A stretch of DNA of 64,000 nt from the NCBI RefSeq assembly GCF_011682145.1, contig NZ_WHJH01000009.1:91454-155453 (forward strand). Direction: 5' to 3'. The notes beneath the pieces were generated by a model. It did not search any database. It worked only from the letters and a program-made list of their open reading frames with translations, and was not told where the DNA came from. Within the stretch, counting starts at the first letter, position 1, and each line of letters begins with the position of its first letter. The stretch is from Massilia mucilaginosa. GTDB lineage: Bacteria; Pseudomonadota; Gammaproteobacteria; Burkholderiales; Burkholderiaceae_D. A program made the translations under genes and the position numbers. This document shows positions 8,108 through 15,922 of this stretch, piece after piece.

Positions 8108-8491
8108 ATGGCCATTCCCTCCATTTCCGAACTGATCGTCCTCAAATCCCTGTGGCGGCAGCAGCCCCTGAGCGCGCGCGAAATCCACCAGCAGGTCGAA
8201 GCCGAACTTGGCTGGTCCTACTCCTCGACGCGCAAGACCCTCGAACGCATGCTGGAAAAGGGGTCGATCATCCAGTCCACCCTGCACGGCGTGCAAGTCT
8301 ACGAAGCCGTGCTGGAAAAAGTCGGCACCCTCGCCTCCTTCGCGCACGACTTCGGCAAACGGGTGATGGAGATGGACGCGCCTTTGCCGGTCACCATGTT
8401 CACCGGCAGCAAGCTCGTCGATGACGCCGAGCTCACCCGGCTCGAACAACTGCTGCACGACTGGCCCGACGACAACGGTGACGACAAATGA
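8108..8491 (+). CDS. BlaI/MecI-type transcriptional repressor
   Basis: A 127-aa winged-helix repressor of the penicillinase-repressor family. The N-terminal half has ISELIVLKSLWRQQPLSAREI, then the recognition segment WSYSSTRKTLERMLEKG and the wing; the C-terminal half is a short dimerisation helix region with TRLEQLLHD. In the Bla/Mec systems this protein is cut or released by the BlaR1 peptidase when beta-lactam is sensed. The start at 8108 puts the helix-turn-helix at the usual distance; a longer frame from 8000 would include the operator. Its stop overlaps the start of the M56 gene by 4 bp, so the two are coupled. Confidence 0.94.
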   Translation: MAIPSISELIVLKSLWRQQPLSAREIHQQVEAELGWSYSSTRKTLERMLEKGSIIQSTLHGVQVYEAVLEKVGTLASFAHDFGKRVMEMDAPLPVTMFTGSKLVDDAELTRLEQLLHDWPDDNGDDK

Positions 8492-10326
8492 GCCCGGCCG
8501 AGCTCTTGATGTCGCGCTTCCTGCTGGCCAGCGGCGGTTGCCTCGCTGCCGGCCTGGCCGTGTGGGCGGTCACCACGCTGTGCCGGCGCAGGCTGCCCGA
8601 TTTTGCCGCGCAGCGCTCCCTGTGGCTGCTGAGCCAGATCACGATCGTGGCGGCCTTCCTGGTGATCCTGCTGCCGCACAGCGAACGGCTGCGCATCATT
8701 CCGCAGATCGACCTGGAGAGTGCCACGCAAAGCGGCGTGGCCAGCGCCAACACCACGGCAACCAAGGCGCCGGCCACCGGCACCCCGGCCAGCAGCGGCG
8801 CGCCGGCCAGCGAGACAAGCTGGCTGGCCAGCGGCGCGCAAGCCTGGCTGCTGATCTACCTGCTCGGGCTGGGCTATGCGATCGGCAAGCTGGTGCACGC
8901 GCGGCGCATGCTCAACGGCCTGGCCGCAGCCGGATCGCGGATGGACGCGCGCCACCCGCACGACGGCTTTGCCGGTTCCGCGCAAGCGGCCCGCACACCG
9001 GACGTGATCGAAGTCGACGCCCCCATCTCGCCCATGCTGTTCGGCCTCATCAAACCGCGCCTGCTGCTGCCGCGCCACCTGCGCAGCCTGGCGCCGGTGC
9101 AGCAGCAATTGATCGTCGCCCACGAACTGACCCACCTGCGGCGCCACGACCTGCAATGGATGAGCGCCGGCGTGCTGCTCCAGACCCTGCTCTGGTTCAA
9201 CCCCTTCATGCGCCTGCTGCGGGTGAACCTGTCCTGGGCGCAAGAACTCGGCTGCGACCGCGACGTGTTGCGCGGACGGCCGCAGCTCCAGCGCAAGGCC
9301 TACGCGGCGGCCCTGGTGGCGCAACTGCGCTTGCAGCACCACACGGTCGCGACGGCGCTGGCCTTCGGCGGTGTCAGCGAGCGCAGCGTGGCGGCGCGCA
9401 TCGCGCTGATCCGCGAACCGGCCAGCGCCCCGCGTCGCCCGTGGGCACGCTGCGCCGCGCTCGCCAGTCTGGCCGGCATCGTGCTGGGCAGCCTTGCCTT
9501 CCAGCCAGCGCTGGCCTGGCGCATCGACGCCGCCCCGCATGCGGCACAGAAGGCATCGCCGGCCAGCGCCAGCACATCCTCCGTCGTGCTGAGCTGCACG
9601 GCAATGATCGACGCCGCCAGCGGCCAGCGGCTGGTGCACGAAGGCCAGTGCGACGAGCGCGTGACGCCGGCGTCGACCTTCAACATTGCCGTCAGCCTGA
9701 TGGGCTACGACAGCGGCTTTTTGCGCGACGAACACGCCCCGGTACTGGCGTTCAAGGAGGGCTATGCCGACTGGAACGATTCCTGGCGCGCGAGCACCGA
9801 CCCGACCAGCTGGATGCGCAATTCCACCGTGTGGTACGCCCAGCAAGTCAGCGCCCACCTTGGCGCGGCGCAATTTCAGCGCTACATCAATGACTTTGAC
9901 TACGGTAACCGCGAGGTCCTGGGCGAGGCCGGCGACGACAATGCCCTCCCGCTGTCGTGGATCAGTTCGACCCTGGCCATCTCGCCCGTCGAACAGCTTG
10001 CCTTCCTGCGCAAAGTGGTCAACCGCGAGCTCGGGCTGGCGCCGGCGGCGTACGACATGACCGCCCGCATCACCCGGCTCGACAAGCTGCACAACGGCTG
10101 GGAAATCCACGGCAAGACCGGCACCTCGGCGCCGGTCAGCGTCGCCGGACCCGATGACGCCCAGCACGAATACGGCTGGTTTGTCGGCTGGGCGAGCAAG
10201 GGCGGCCGCACCGTGATCTTCGCGCGCCTGGTGCTCGATCCGCGCCAGGAAGGGCACGCCGCCGGCACCAGAACCAAAAAAGCCTTCCTGCGCGACCTGC
10301 CCGCCCGCCTGGACGCGCTCAATTAA
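8488..10326 (+). CDS. M56 peptidase fused to class D beta-lactamase-like domain
   Basis: The 612-aa protein has the BlaR1/MecR1 plan. Residues about 12-35, 45-63, 117-135 and 322-342 are hydrophobic membrane segments. The gluzincin site is HELTH at 212-216 with a further Glu in AQELGCDRD (253). Residues about 365-612 form an OXA-type domain: STF at 396-398, NSTV (S446-V448), YGN (472-474) and KTG (543-545), with OXA-50-like text such as MGYDSGFLRDEHAP. The lysine of the class D SxxK motif, which is carbamylated and essential for turnover in OXA enzymes, is Asn399 (codon AAC, 9682-9684). The domain is therefore likely a sensor rather than an efficient hydrolase. The metalloprotease should act on the BlaI-type repressor encoded just upstream. 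Confidence 0.93.
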   Translation: MSPAELLMSRFLLASGGCLAAGLAVWAVTTLCRRRLPDFAAQRSLWLLSQITIVAAFLVILLPHSERLRIIPQIDLESATQSGVASANTTATKAPATGTPASSGAPASETSWLASGAQAWLLIYLLGLGYAIGKLVHARRMLNGLAAAGSRMDARHPHDGFAGSAQAARTPDVIEVDAPISPMLFGLIKPRLLLPRHLRSLAPVQQQLIVAHELTHLRRHDLQWMSAGVLLQTLLWFNPFMRLLRVNLSWAQELGCDRDVLRGRPQLQRKAYAAALVAQLRLQHHTVATALAFGGVSERSVAARIALIREPASAPRRPWARCAALASLAGIVLGSLAFQPALAWRIDAAPHAAQKASPASASTSSVVLSCTAMIDAASGQRLVHEGQCDERVTPASTFNIAVSLMGYDSGFLRDEHAPVLAFKEGYADWNDSWRASTDPTSWMRNSTVWYAQQVSAHLGAAQFQRYINDFDYGNREVLGEAGDDNALPLSWISSTLAISPVEQLAFLRKVVNRELGLAPAAYDMTARITRLDKLHNGWEIHGKTGTSAPVSVAGPDDAQHEYGWFVGWASKGGRTVIFARLVLDPRQEGHAAGTRTKKAFLRDLPARLDALN

Positions 10327-10349
10327 ACCCACCTCATCACGGAGACAAC

Positions 10350-11210
10350 ATGAAACACCTGCTCATCGCCACCCTGCTGGCCGCCTCGCCGCTCACGCCA
10401 GCGCTGGGCGCCGACTGGAACGACCCGCAAGAACCGTTCGCCCTCTACGGCAACACCTACTACGTCGGCGTGCGCGGCCTGAGCTCGGTGCTGATCACCT
10501 CCCCTGCCGGACACATCCTGATTGACGGCGGCAGTCCCAAGTCGGCCGTCCAGATCGTGCAGCACATCGGCCAGCTGGGATTCAAGATCGCGGACGTGAA
10601 ATACATTCTCAATTCGCACGAGCACTTCGACCATGCCGGCGGCATTGCCGAACTGCAGCGTCTGTCGGGCGCCACCGTGCTGGCCAGCGTGCACGGCGAG
10701 CAAGTCCTGCGCACCGGCGCGACCAGCAAGGGCGACCCGCAATACACCAACCTGCCGCCAACGCAAGCCCCCGTGGCCAAGACGCGCGCCGTCAAGGATG
10801 GCGAGATCGTCAAGCTCGGCCCGCTGTCGGTCAGCGCGCACTACACGCCGGGCCACACGCAGGGCGGCACCAGCTGGACCTGGCGCTCGTCCGAGGGGGG
10901 CAAGACGGCCGCCATGGTGTATGCCGACAGCCTGAACGCGATCAGCGCCGGCCCCTTCCGCTACAGTGCCAGCAAGACCTACCCGCGGGCGCGCGCCGAG
11001 CTCGAAAAGTCGATCGCCACCGTTGCCGCGTTCGATTGCGATGTGCTGGTGTCGGCCCATCCGGAAGGCAGCGGCCTGTGGGAGCGCCTGGCGCAACAGC
11101 CCACGCTGGGCAACGCCGCCTTTATCGACCGCAACGCCTGCCGCGCTTACGCCGGCGCTGCGCGTGACCGGCTGGCAAGCAAGCTGGCCGCCGAAGCCGC
11201 TCAAAAGTAA
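10350..11210 (+). CDS. Subclass B3 metallo-beta-lactamase
   Basis: A 286-aa periplasmic zinc enzyme expected to hydrolyse penicillins, cephalosporins and carbapenems. Signal peptide ends ALGA at about residue 20. Zinc ligands are in H90-E-H92-x-D94-H95 (NSHEHFDHAGG), H169 (PGHTQGG) and H237 (SAHPEG); there is Ser rather than Cys in YADSLNAISAG, which places it in B3 and not B1. Length and motifs match THIN-B/L1-type enzymes. The gene is 23 bp after the sensor gene behind GGAGACAAC and is probably under the same BlaI-type control. Confidence 0.95.
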   Translation: MKHLLIATLLAASPLTPALGADWNDPQEPFALYGNTYYVGVRGLSSVLITSPAGHILIDGGSPKSAVQIVQHIGQLGFKIADVKYILNSHEHFDHAGGIAELQRLSGATVLASVHGEQVLRTGATSKGDPQYTNLPPTQAPVAKTRAVKDGEIVKLGPLSVSAHYTPGHTQGGTSWTWRSSEGGKTAAMVYADSLNAISAGPFRYSASKTYPRARAELEKSIATVAAFDCDVLVSAHPEGSGLWERLAQQPTLGNAAFIDRNACRAYAGAARDRLASKLAAEAAQK

Positions 11211-11254
11211 ACCCCTTCGCAGCGACCACCGCCATCAGAAAAGGAAGCACCGCC

Positions 11255-12418
11255 TTGTCCACTTCGCCGAAAAAATCCACCAGCATCATCACCCTGGCCC
11301 TCATCGCGGCATGCTGCGCGCCCCTGGCCAGCCAGGCTGCCGACGACAGCACGCGCCTGCGCGCCATGGTCGACCAGGCCATCCGCCCCATCATGGCCGA
11401 GCACGAGGTACCGGGCATGGCGGTGGCCGTGACGGTGGGCGGCAAGGCCTATTTCTTCAATTACGGCCTGGCTTCGATCAAGGACCAGACGCCGGTGAGC
11501 GAGACGACGCTGTTCGAACTGGGCTCGATCAGCAAGACCTTGACGGCAACGCTGGCCTCGTACGCGCAGGCGAGCGGCAAACTGTCGCTGGACGCGCATC
11601 CGAGCGCCTACATGGCGCAGCTGAAAGGCAGCGACATCGACAAGGCAAGCGTGCTCAACCTGGGAACCTACACCGCCGGCGGCTTGCCGCTGCAGTTTCC
11701 CGAAGCCGTCAAGGACGCGCACATGGCCGACTACTTCCGGCAATGGCAAGCGCAAGCGGCGCCCGGCACGCAGCGCCGCTATTCCAACCCCAGCCTGGGC
11801 CTGTTCGGGCATGTGACCGCGCTGGCCCTGGGCAGCGATTTTGACGAGGCGATGAACCAGCTGTTCGCGCAACTTGGCCTGAGCAGCAGCTACCTGCGCG
11901 TGCCGCCGGGCGCGGTGGCCAACCAGGCCTGGGGCTACGACGAGGACAAGCAGGCACGCCGCATGGACCCGGGCGTACTGGCGGCGCCAACCTACGGCGT
12001 GCATTCGAGCAGCGCTGACATGATCGGCTTCATGCAGGTCAACATCGCACCGGAGCAGCTGGACGAGCCGGCGCGGCGCGCGGTGCAAGGCACGCATGTC
12101 GGCTACTTCAAGGTGGGGGCGATGGTGCAGGGCCTCGGCTGGGAGCAATATCCCTGGCCCGTCAGCCTCAAGCGCCTGCAGGCCGGCAACTCGCGCAGCA
12201 TGATCACCCAAGCCAACGCCGCCAGGCGCATCGGCGCGCCCAAGGCGCCGTCCGCGCCGACCCTGTTCAACAAGACCGGTTCCACGGGCGGATTCGGCAA
12301 CTACGTTGCATTCGTTCCGGCGAAGAAGATTGCCGTCGTGATCCTGGCCAACAAGAACTATCCGATTCCGGACCGCATCAAAGCCGGACACGCGATCCTG
12401 GAGCAGCTTGCGCCATAA
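11255..12418 (+). CDS. Class C (AmpC-type) beta-lactamase
   Basis: A 387-aa periplasmic serine beta-lactamase. After a signal peptide ending ASQA, the three active-site elements of class C are present: S91-I-S-K94 (nucleophile and lysine), Y176-S-N178 and K340-T-G342. Supporting text includes LFELGSISKT, the YSNPSLGLFGH segment and the C-terminal VVILANKNYPI. The start is TTG at 11255, chosen for the AAAGGAAG ribosome site 8 nt upstream; no ATG gives a signal peptide. It is 44 bp after the B3 gene. No ampR sits next to it, so regulation by the upstream BlaI/M56 pair is the simplest reading. Confidence 0.94.
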   Translation: MSTSPKKSTSIITLALIAACCAPLASQAADDSTRLRAMVDQAIRPIMAEHEVPGMAVAVTVGGKAYFFNYGLASIKDQTPVSETTLFELGSISKTLTATLASYAQASGKLSLDAHPSAYMAQLKGSDIDKASVLNLGTYTAGGLPLQFPEAVKDAHMADYFRQWQAQAAPGTQRRYSNPSLGLFGHVTALALGSDFDEAMNQLFAQLGLSSSYLRVPPGAVANQAWGYDEDKQARRMDPGVLAAPTYGVHSSSADMIGFMQVNIAPEQLDEPARRAVQGTHVGYFKVGAMVQGLGWEQYPWPVSLKRLQAGNSRSMITQANAARRIGAPKAPSAPTLFNKTGSTGGFGNYVAFVPAKKIAVVILANKNYPIPDRIKAGHAILEQLAP

Positions 12419-12583
12419 GGCATGATCAGGCCGGGGCGGCGACGCCGTTCCCGGCCGACCCCTGGCACTTTGCACACGAGGACATGGTGTTCGATGCGCG
12501 CCGGACAGCGTCGCGCCGGCTTACAACAAGCTCATGCGCGGGAACGGATTTTAGCGGCGGGGACGATTGGCACGACACGGTTT

Positions 12584-13069
12584 TCAGGCGGCGGACGGAC
12601 ATGGCCGGCCCTGTTCCCAGCACTGCAATACATGCAAGGCACTGGCGGCATGGCTGCCCCAATGAATACTGAAGTGCTCGCGCCAATAAAACACGGCGGC
12701 ATCGGGATTGCCGCCATCGAGCAGATTGAGGCCGTGCTTGAGGTTACGCCAGATATCGGCCAGGTCGTCGGCCAGGTCGCCGATCATCATTTCGCCGCAC
12801 CCGGCATCGAGCGTATTGGCGCTCTGCGAGTAGTAATTGACCGGAAGCACTCCGAAGCGCGCGAACATCGCTTGCCACGCGTCATACGACACCCCGGCTG
12901 CCTCATCGCCCCAGTCGCAATCGCGCAGCGGCAGATCGAGCGCTTGCGCATACAAGCGCGCCAGGTGCCGGCGGGCGATCGGCACCTGCGCCTCGCCCGG
13001 CTGCAAATCGCCTTCGGCCCACTGGCAAAAATCGCGGGCCGATTGCGCAAATACCATGCTGCTGTCCAT
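12584..13069 (-). CDS. DUF5063-like protein
   Basis: A 161-aa soluble acidic protein with the FARDFCQWAE-like opening (FAQSARDFCQWAEG), two central LARLYAQALDLP and YDAWQAMFARFG helices and a C-terminal FYWREHFSIHWGSHAASALHVLQC segment, which together resemble DUF5063 family proteins. No catalytic motif is apparent. It lies convergent with the class C gene, with a 165-bp spacer holding nothing recognisable. AAGGG precedes the ATG at 13069. Confidence 0.75.
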   Translation of the reverse strand: MDSSMVFAQSARDFCQWAEGDLQPGEAQVPIARRHLARLYAQALDLPLRDCDWGDEAAGVSYDAWQAMFARFGVLPVNYYSQSANTLDAGCGEMMIGDLADDLADIWRNLKHGLNLLDGGNPDAAVFYWREHFSIHWGSHAASALHVLQCWEQGRPCPSAA

Positions 13070-13117
13070 GCTAACCCTTTTTTCAAGCAGCCATGTGAGG
13101 GGAACACGCGAGATTCA

Positions 13118-13684
13118 TCATGGCGCGAGTTCCGTTCCAGTGGCCAGCACCAGCGCCTCGATGGCCGCCAGCAACGGCCCGGCCAGCGCCGGATCAGCCA
13201 CCATGCGCGCGGCATCGAATCCCTTGTTGGCCACAGCAATCAACGGCGAAGCCGCTGCGATCACGGTCCAGCCCATCGTCGTGACGATCTCAGCCAGCGC
13301 CGCCTGCGCATGCAACGCCCGCGCCGAGGTGTTGATCAGCGCCACCGGCTTGCTGCCCAGCTCGGCGCAGCCAACCAGCCAATCCAGCGCATTCTTGAAC
13401 GCACCGGGCACGCCGTGCGCGTACTCCGGGCTAGCCACGATGATGCCATCGGCCGCGCCCAGCAAGCCGCGCAGCTCGCGCACGGCTGGCGGCGGATCGG
13501 ACTCGCTATCGGGATTGAAGAACGGCAACTCACCCACGCCCTCGTACAGCACGATGCGCACCCCGGCGGGCGCCAGGGCGCAGGCCGCGCGCAGCAGCGT
13601 GGTATTGGCCGAGTCGCGCCGCAGGCTGCCGGAAAGAGCGATCAGGATGATCATGCGTGGAGCGCTGTCGATGGAATTGAACAT
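13118..13684 (-). CDS. NADPH-dependent FMN reductase family protein
   Basis: A 188-aa flavodoxin-fold reductase. The phosphate-binding loop GSLRRDSANTTLLRA follows the first strand, and the flavin loop SPEYAHGVPGAFKNALDWL is the diagnostic signature of the family (azoreductase/chromate reductase-like NAD(P)H:FMN enzymes). The first ATG at 13684 adds ten residues before the MIILIALSGS strand; an internal ATG at 13654 may be the true start, as neither has a good ribosome site. It likely serves quinone or electrophile detoxification in the cytosol. Confidence 0.9.
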   Translation of the reverse strand: MFNSIDSAPRMIILIALSGSLRRDSANTTLLRAACALAPAGVRIVLYEGVGELPFFNPDSESDPPPAVRELRGLLGAADGIIVASPEYAHGVPGAFKNALDWLVGCAELGSKPVALINTSARALHAQAALAEIVTTMGWTVIAAASPLIAVANKGFDAARMVADPALAGPLLAAIEALVLATGTELAP

Positions 13685-13732
13685 CGTAACAGAGTCCCAC
13701 GGAACGGCGCCATGACGGCGCCGCCCGGCCGC

Positions 13733-14323
13733 TCAGGAAGACAGACCGCGATCGGCCACTGCGGGGTCGATCGCCAGCGACTCCAGCAAGGCCTTGTTGA
13801 AAGCCGGCAGGTCGTCCGGCTTGCGGCTGGTGATCAGGCGGCCGTCGATGACCACTTCTTCGTCGGTCCATTCGGCGCCGGCATTGCGCAGATCGTTTTG
13901 CAGGCTCGGCCAGCTGGTCATGTGCCTGGCCTTGGCGATGCCGGCGTCGATCAGGGTCCAGGGACCGTGGCAAATGGCGGCAATCGGCTTTTCTTCGGCG
14001 CCGAAGGCGCGGATGAAGTCGATCGACGCCTTGTCGAGGCGTAAGGCGTCGGGGTTGGACACGCCACCCGGCAACAGCAGCGCATCGAAATCGGGCGGCG
14101 AGGCTTGCGCGACGTGCAGTTCGACCTCGAAGCTGTCGCCCTTGTCCGCATGGTTGAATCCCTGCACCTTGTCACCCTTGGCCTTGGGCGAGATCAAGGT
14201 GACCGTCGCGCCGTGTTCCTCAAGGAAACTACGCGGCGAGGTGTATTCGATTTGCTCGACGCCATCGGTCATCAGTACAGCGACGCGTTTGCCCTTGAGG
14301 GCCTGACCATTGTTTTGTTCCAT
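13733..14323 (-). CDS. DJ-1/PfpI family protein
   Basis: A 196-aa protein of the DJ-1/PfpI superfamily, close to bacterial YhbO/general stress protein types. It has the KRVAVLMTDGVEQIEYTSPR strand-helix, the acidic GGVSNPDALR turn, and the nucleophile elbow with Cys in AAICHGPWTL, followed by MTSWPSLQNDLRNAGA. Members are linked to glyoxal/carbonyl repair and stress survival; which reaction this one has cannot be told. A strong AAGGAG precedes the ATG by 5 nt. Confidence 0.94.
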   Translation of the reverse strand: MEQNNGQALKGKRVAVLMTDGVEQIEYTSPRSFLEEHGATVTLISPKAKGDKVQGFNHADKGDSFEVELHVAQASPPDFDALLLPGGVSNPDALRLDKASIDFIRAFGAEEKPIAAICHGPWTLIDAGIAKARHMTSWPSLQNDLRNAGAEWTDEEVVIDGRLITSRKPDDLPAFNKALLESLAIDPAVADRGLSS

Positions 14324-14408
14324 GTGAACTCCTTTGCATCATTAATTTATCGTCAATATTGAAGGAGGATTGTAGAAGCCCTTGCCAGAACGTGTCGCCG
14401 CCTTGACC

Positions 14409-14738
14409 TTACAGGGCGCCGAGCACCCGCAAGCGCGTGCGCAGCCGGCTCACCTCGTCGGCCAGGTCGAGCACGAGGGCGGCGATTTCTTCGTTGGCAT
14501 CGAGATCGTGCTCCAGGTTCACCAGGCGCCGCGCGCGCTGCAAGTCGCCGCTGCGAAAGCGCCACTGCGCGCGGGCGGGCTCGTCGAAGCCCAGGGCGAT
14601 GATCTCGTCGGCGCCCAGCAAGCCGTCGCACACATGGCGCACCACCCAGTCCGGCTCGACGCCGCAGGCGCGCGCCAGTTCGTGCAGGTCGAGCGCCGCG
14701 TCGTCGAGCAGCACACCGACAATGGTCGTCGTTTCCAT
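14409..14738 (-). CDS. cbpM: Chaperone modulator CbpM
   Basis: A 109-aa MerR-like helical protein that binds the J-domain of CbpA and inhibits its co-chaperone and DNA-binding activity. Recognised by LHELARACGVEPDWVVRHVCDG, the WRFRSGDLQRARRLVNLEHDL segment and the C-terminal coiled LALDLADEV-like helix ending SRLRTRLRVL. It follows cbpA in the same direction, as in other proteobacteria. ATG at 14738 is preferred over a TTG at 14744, which lies in the end of the long palindrome. Confidence 0.9.
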   Translation of the reverse strand: METTTIVGVLLDDAALDLHELARACGVEPDWVVRHVCDGLLGADEIIALGFDEPARAQWRFRSGDLQRARRLVNLEHDLDANEEIAALVLDLADEVSRLRTRLRVLGAL

Positions 14739-14743
14739 AGGCA

Positions 14744-14902
14744 AGTGTCCCGAGTCAGAAATTCGTTGAATAAATATGGCGATAATCGCGCCGATACCGC
14801 GTCACAAATGCTCGCCAGGCATTTGCCTGTCTGCGCTTTGTTCCTTGTCTCGGTGCGATTTCGCTATATTTAATCATCAACGAATTTCCAACTCGAGACA
14901 CT
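14744..14902. repeat. 159-bp near-palindrome between cbpA and cbpM
   Basis: The whole spacer folds on itself around CAGGC-ATTT-GCCTG (14816-14829). The outer arms AGTGTCcCGAGT...GAAATTCGTTGA (from 14744) match the complement of the right arm ending at 14902 with few, mostly transition, mismatches, and the homology continues through TAAATAT and AATCGC blocks. It includes the cbpA stop codon. It is more AT-rich than the genes on both sides. Confidence 0.85.
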
Positions 14903-15824
14903 AGGCTCCCGCCTGCGCGCGCGGATTGAAGGCCATCTCGCGCGCCATGGTGCGATACAGTTCGCGCGCGCGGTCGCTGGTGGCCGGCGGCAGCACCACT
15001 TCGAGCATGAGATACAGGTCGCCCGCCGGCGTGCCCGGAATGCCGCGCCCCTTGAGCCGCAGCTTGCGCCCCGTTTGCGAGCCGGCCGGCACGACCACCT
15101 CGACCTGGCCGGACGGCGTCGGCACGTGGATGGTGGCGCCGAGCGCGGCCTCCCACGGCGCCACCGGCACGCTGGTGTACACGTGGCGGCCCTCGACCCG
15201 GTAGCGCGGATCGGGATGGAAGCCGATTTCGAGGAACAGGTCGCCGGCGCCGGCGCCGCCGCTGCCCGCATGGCCCTGGCCGGCCAGGCGCAGCTGCTGC
15301 CCCGGCAGCACGCCCTTGGGAATGTTGACGTTGACGGTGCGCTCGCGCGTGACCACCCTGCCCTGCGCATCGTGTTCGGGCACGCGCAGGGTCACCGCGC
15401 GGGTGGAGCCGTGATAGGCGTCGGTCAGGTCGATGGTGATGGACGCGTGGATATCGTCCCCGCGCATCTGGAAGGCTTGCCCGCCGGGACGCGCGCGGCG
15501 CCCGACGTGGGCGAACAGGTCGGAAAAGAAATCGCTGGAATCGCCCGCGCCGCCGTTATCGAAGCCGGAGCCCCAGTCGGGCGGCGGACGGAATTGCTCA
15601 CCGGCGCGGCGGGTGCGGCCCAGCGCATCGTAGGCGGCGCGCTTGTCGGCGTCGCCCAGCACGCCGTAGGCCTCGTTCACTTCCTTGGTCATGCGCTCGG
15701 CGTCGGGCGCGCGGCTTACATCCGGATGGTATTTGCGTACCAGCTTGCGGTACGCCTTCTTGATTTCCTCGGCGCTGGCGCCTTTGTCGATACCGAGGGT
15801 GTTGTAGTAGTCCTTGTATTCCAC
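14901..15824 (-). CDS. cbpA: Curved DNA-binding protein CbpA (DnaJ family)
   Basis: A 307-aa type II J-protein: J-domain at residues 1-70 with HPD in KYHPDVSR, a Gly/Phe-type linker with DNGGAGDSSDFFSDLF, and two beta-sandwich DnaJ C-terminal domains (ITIDLTDAYHGSTRAVTL and VPVAPWEAALGATIHVPT). No zinc-finger Cys cluster, so it is CbpA rather than DnaJ. The start is GTG at 15824 with GGAG 9 nt upstream, giving VEYKDYYNTLG, the usual N-terminus; the frame open further upstream has no family similarity. It works with DnaK and its partner CbpM is encoded next. Confidence 0.95.
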   Translation of the reverse strand: MEYKDYYNTLGIDKGASAEEIKKAYRKLVRKYHPDVSRAPDAERMTKEVNEAYGVLGDADKRAAYDALGRTRRAGEQFRPPPDWGSGFDNGGAGDSSDFFSDLFAHVGRRARPGGQAFQMRGDDIHASITIDLTDAYHGSTRAVTLRVPEHDAQGRVVTRERTVNVNIPKGVLPGQQLRLAGQGHAGSGGAGAGDLFLEIGFHPDPRYRVEGRHVYTSVPVAPWEAALGATIHVPTPSGQVEVVVPAGSQTGRKLRLKGRGIPGTPAGDLYLMLEVVLPPATSDRARELYRTMAREMAFNPRAQAGA

Positions 15825-15922
15825 GGGCGGCGCTCCAGGATCGGTTTTGATAATCCTACAACGCTCCCGAGCGACGCAGCGCACGCTTGCCTTGTGTATT
15901 TACCAAGCCGCTTTCGAGCCGT

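Noticed and set aside
8299..10332. 677-codon minus-strand frame opposite the M56/class D gene
   Set aside because: GC-skew shadow; the plus strand has complete catalytic motifs and ribosome site.
12422..14044. 540-codon plus-strand frame across three minus-strand genes
   Set aside because: Spans DUF5063, FMN reductase and PfpI genes in antisense; no coherent domains.
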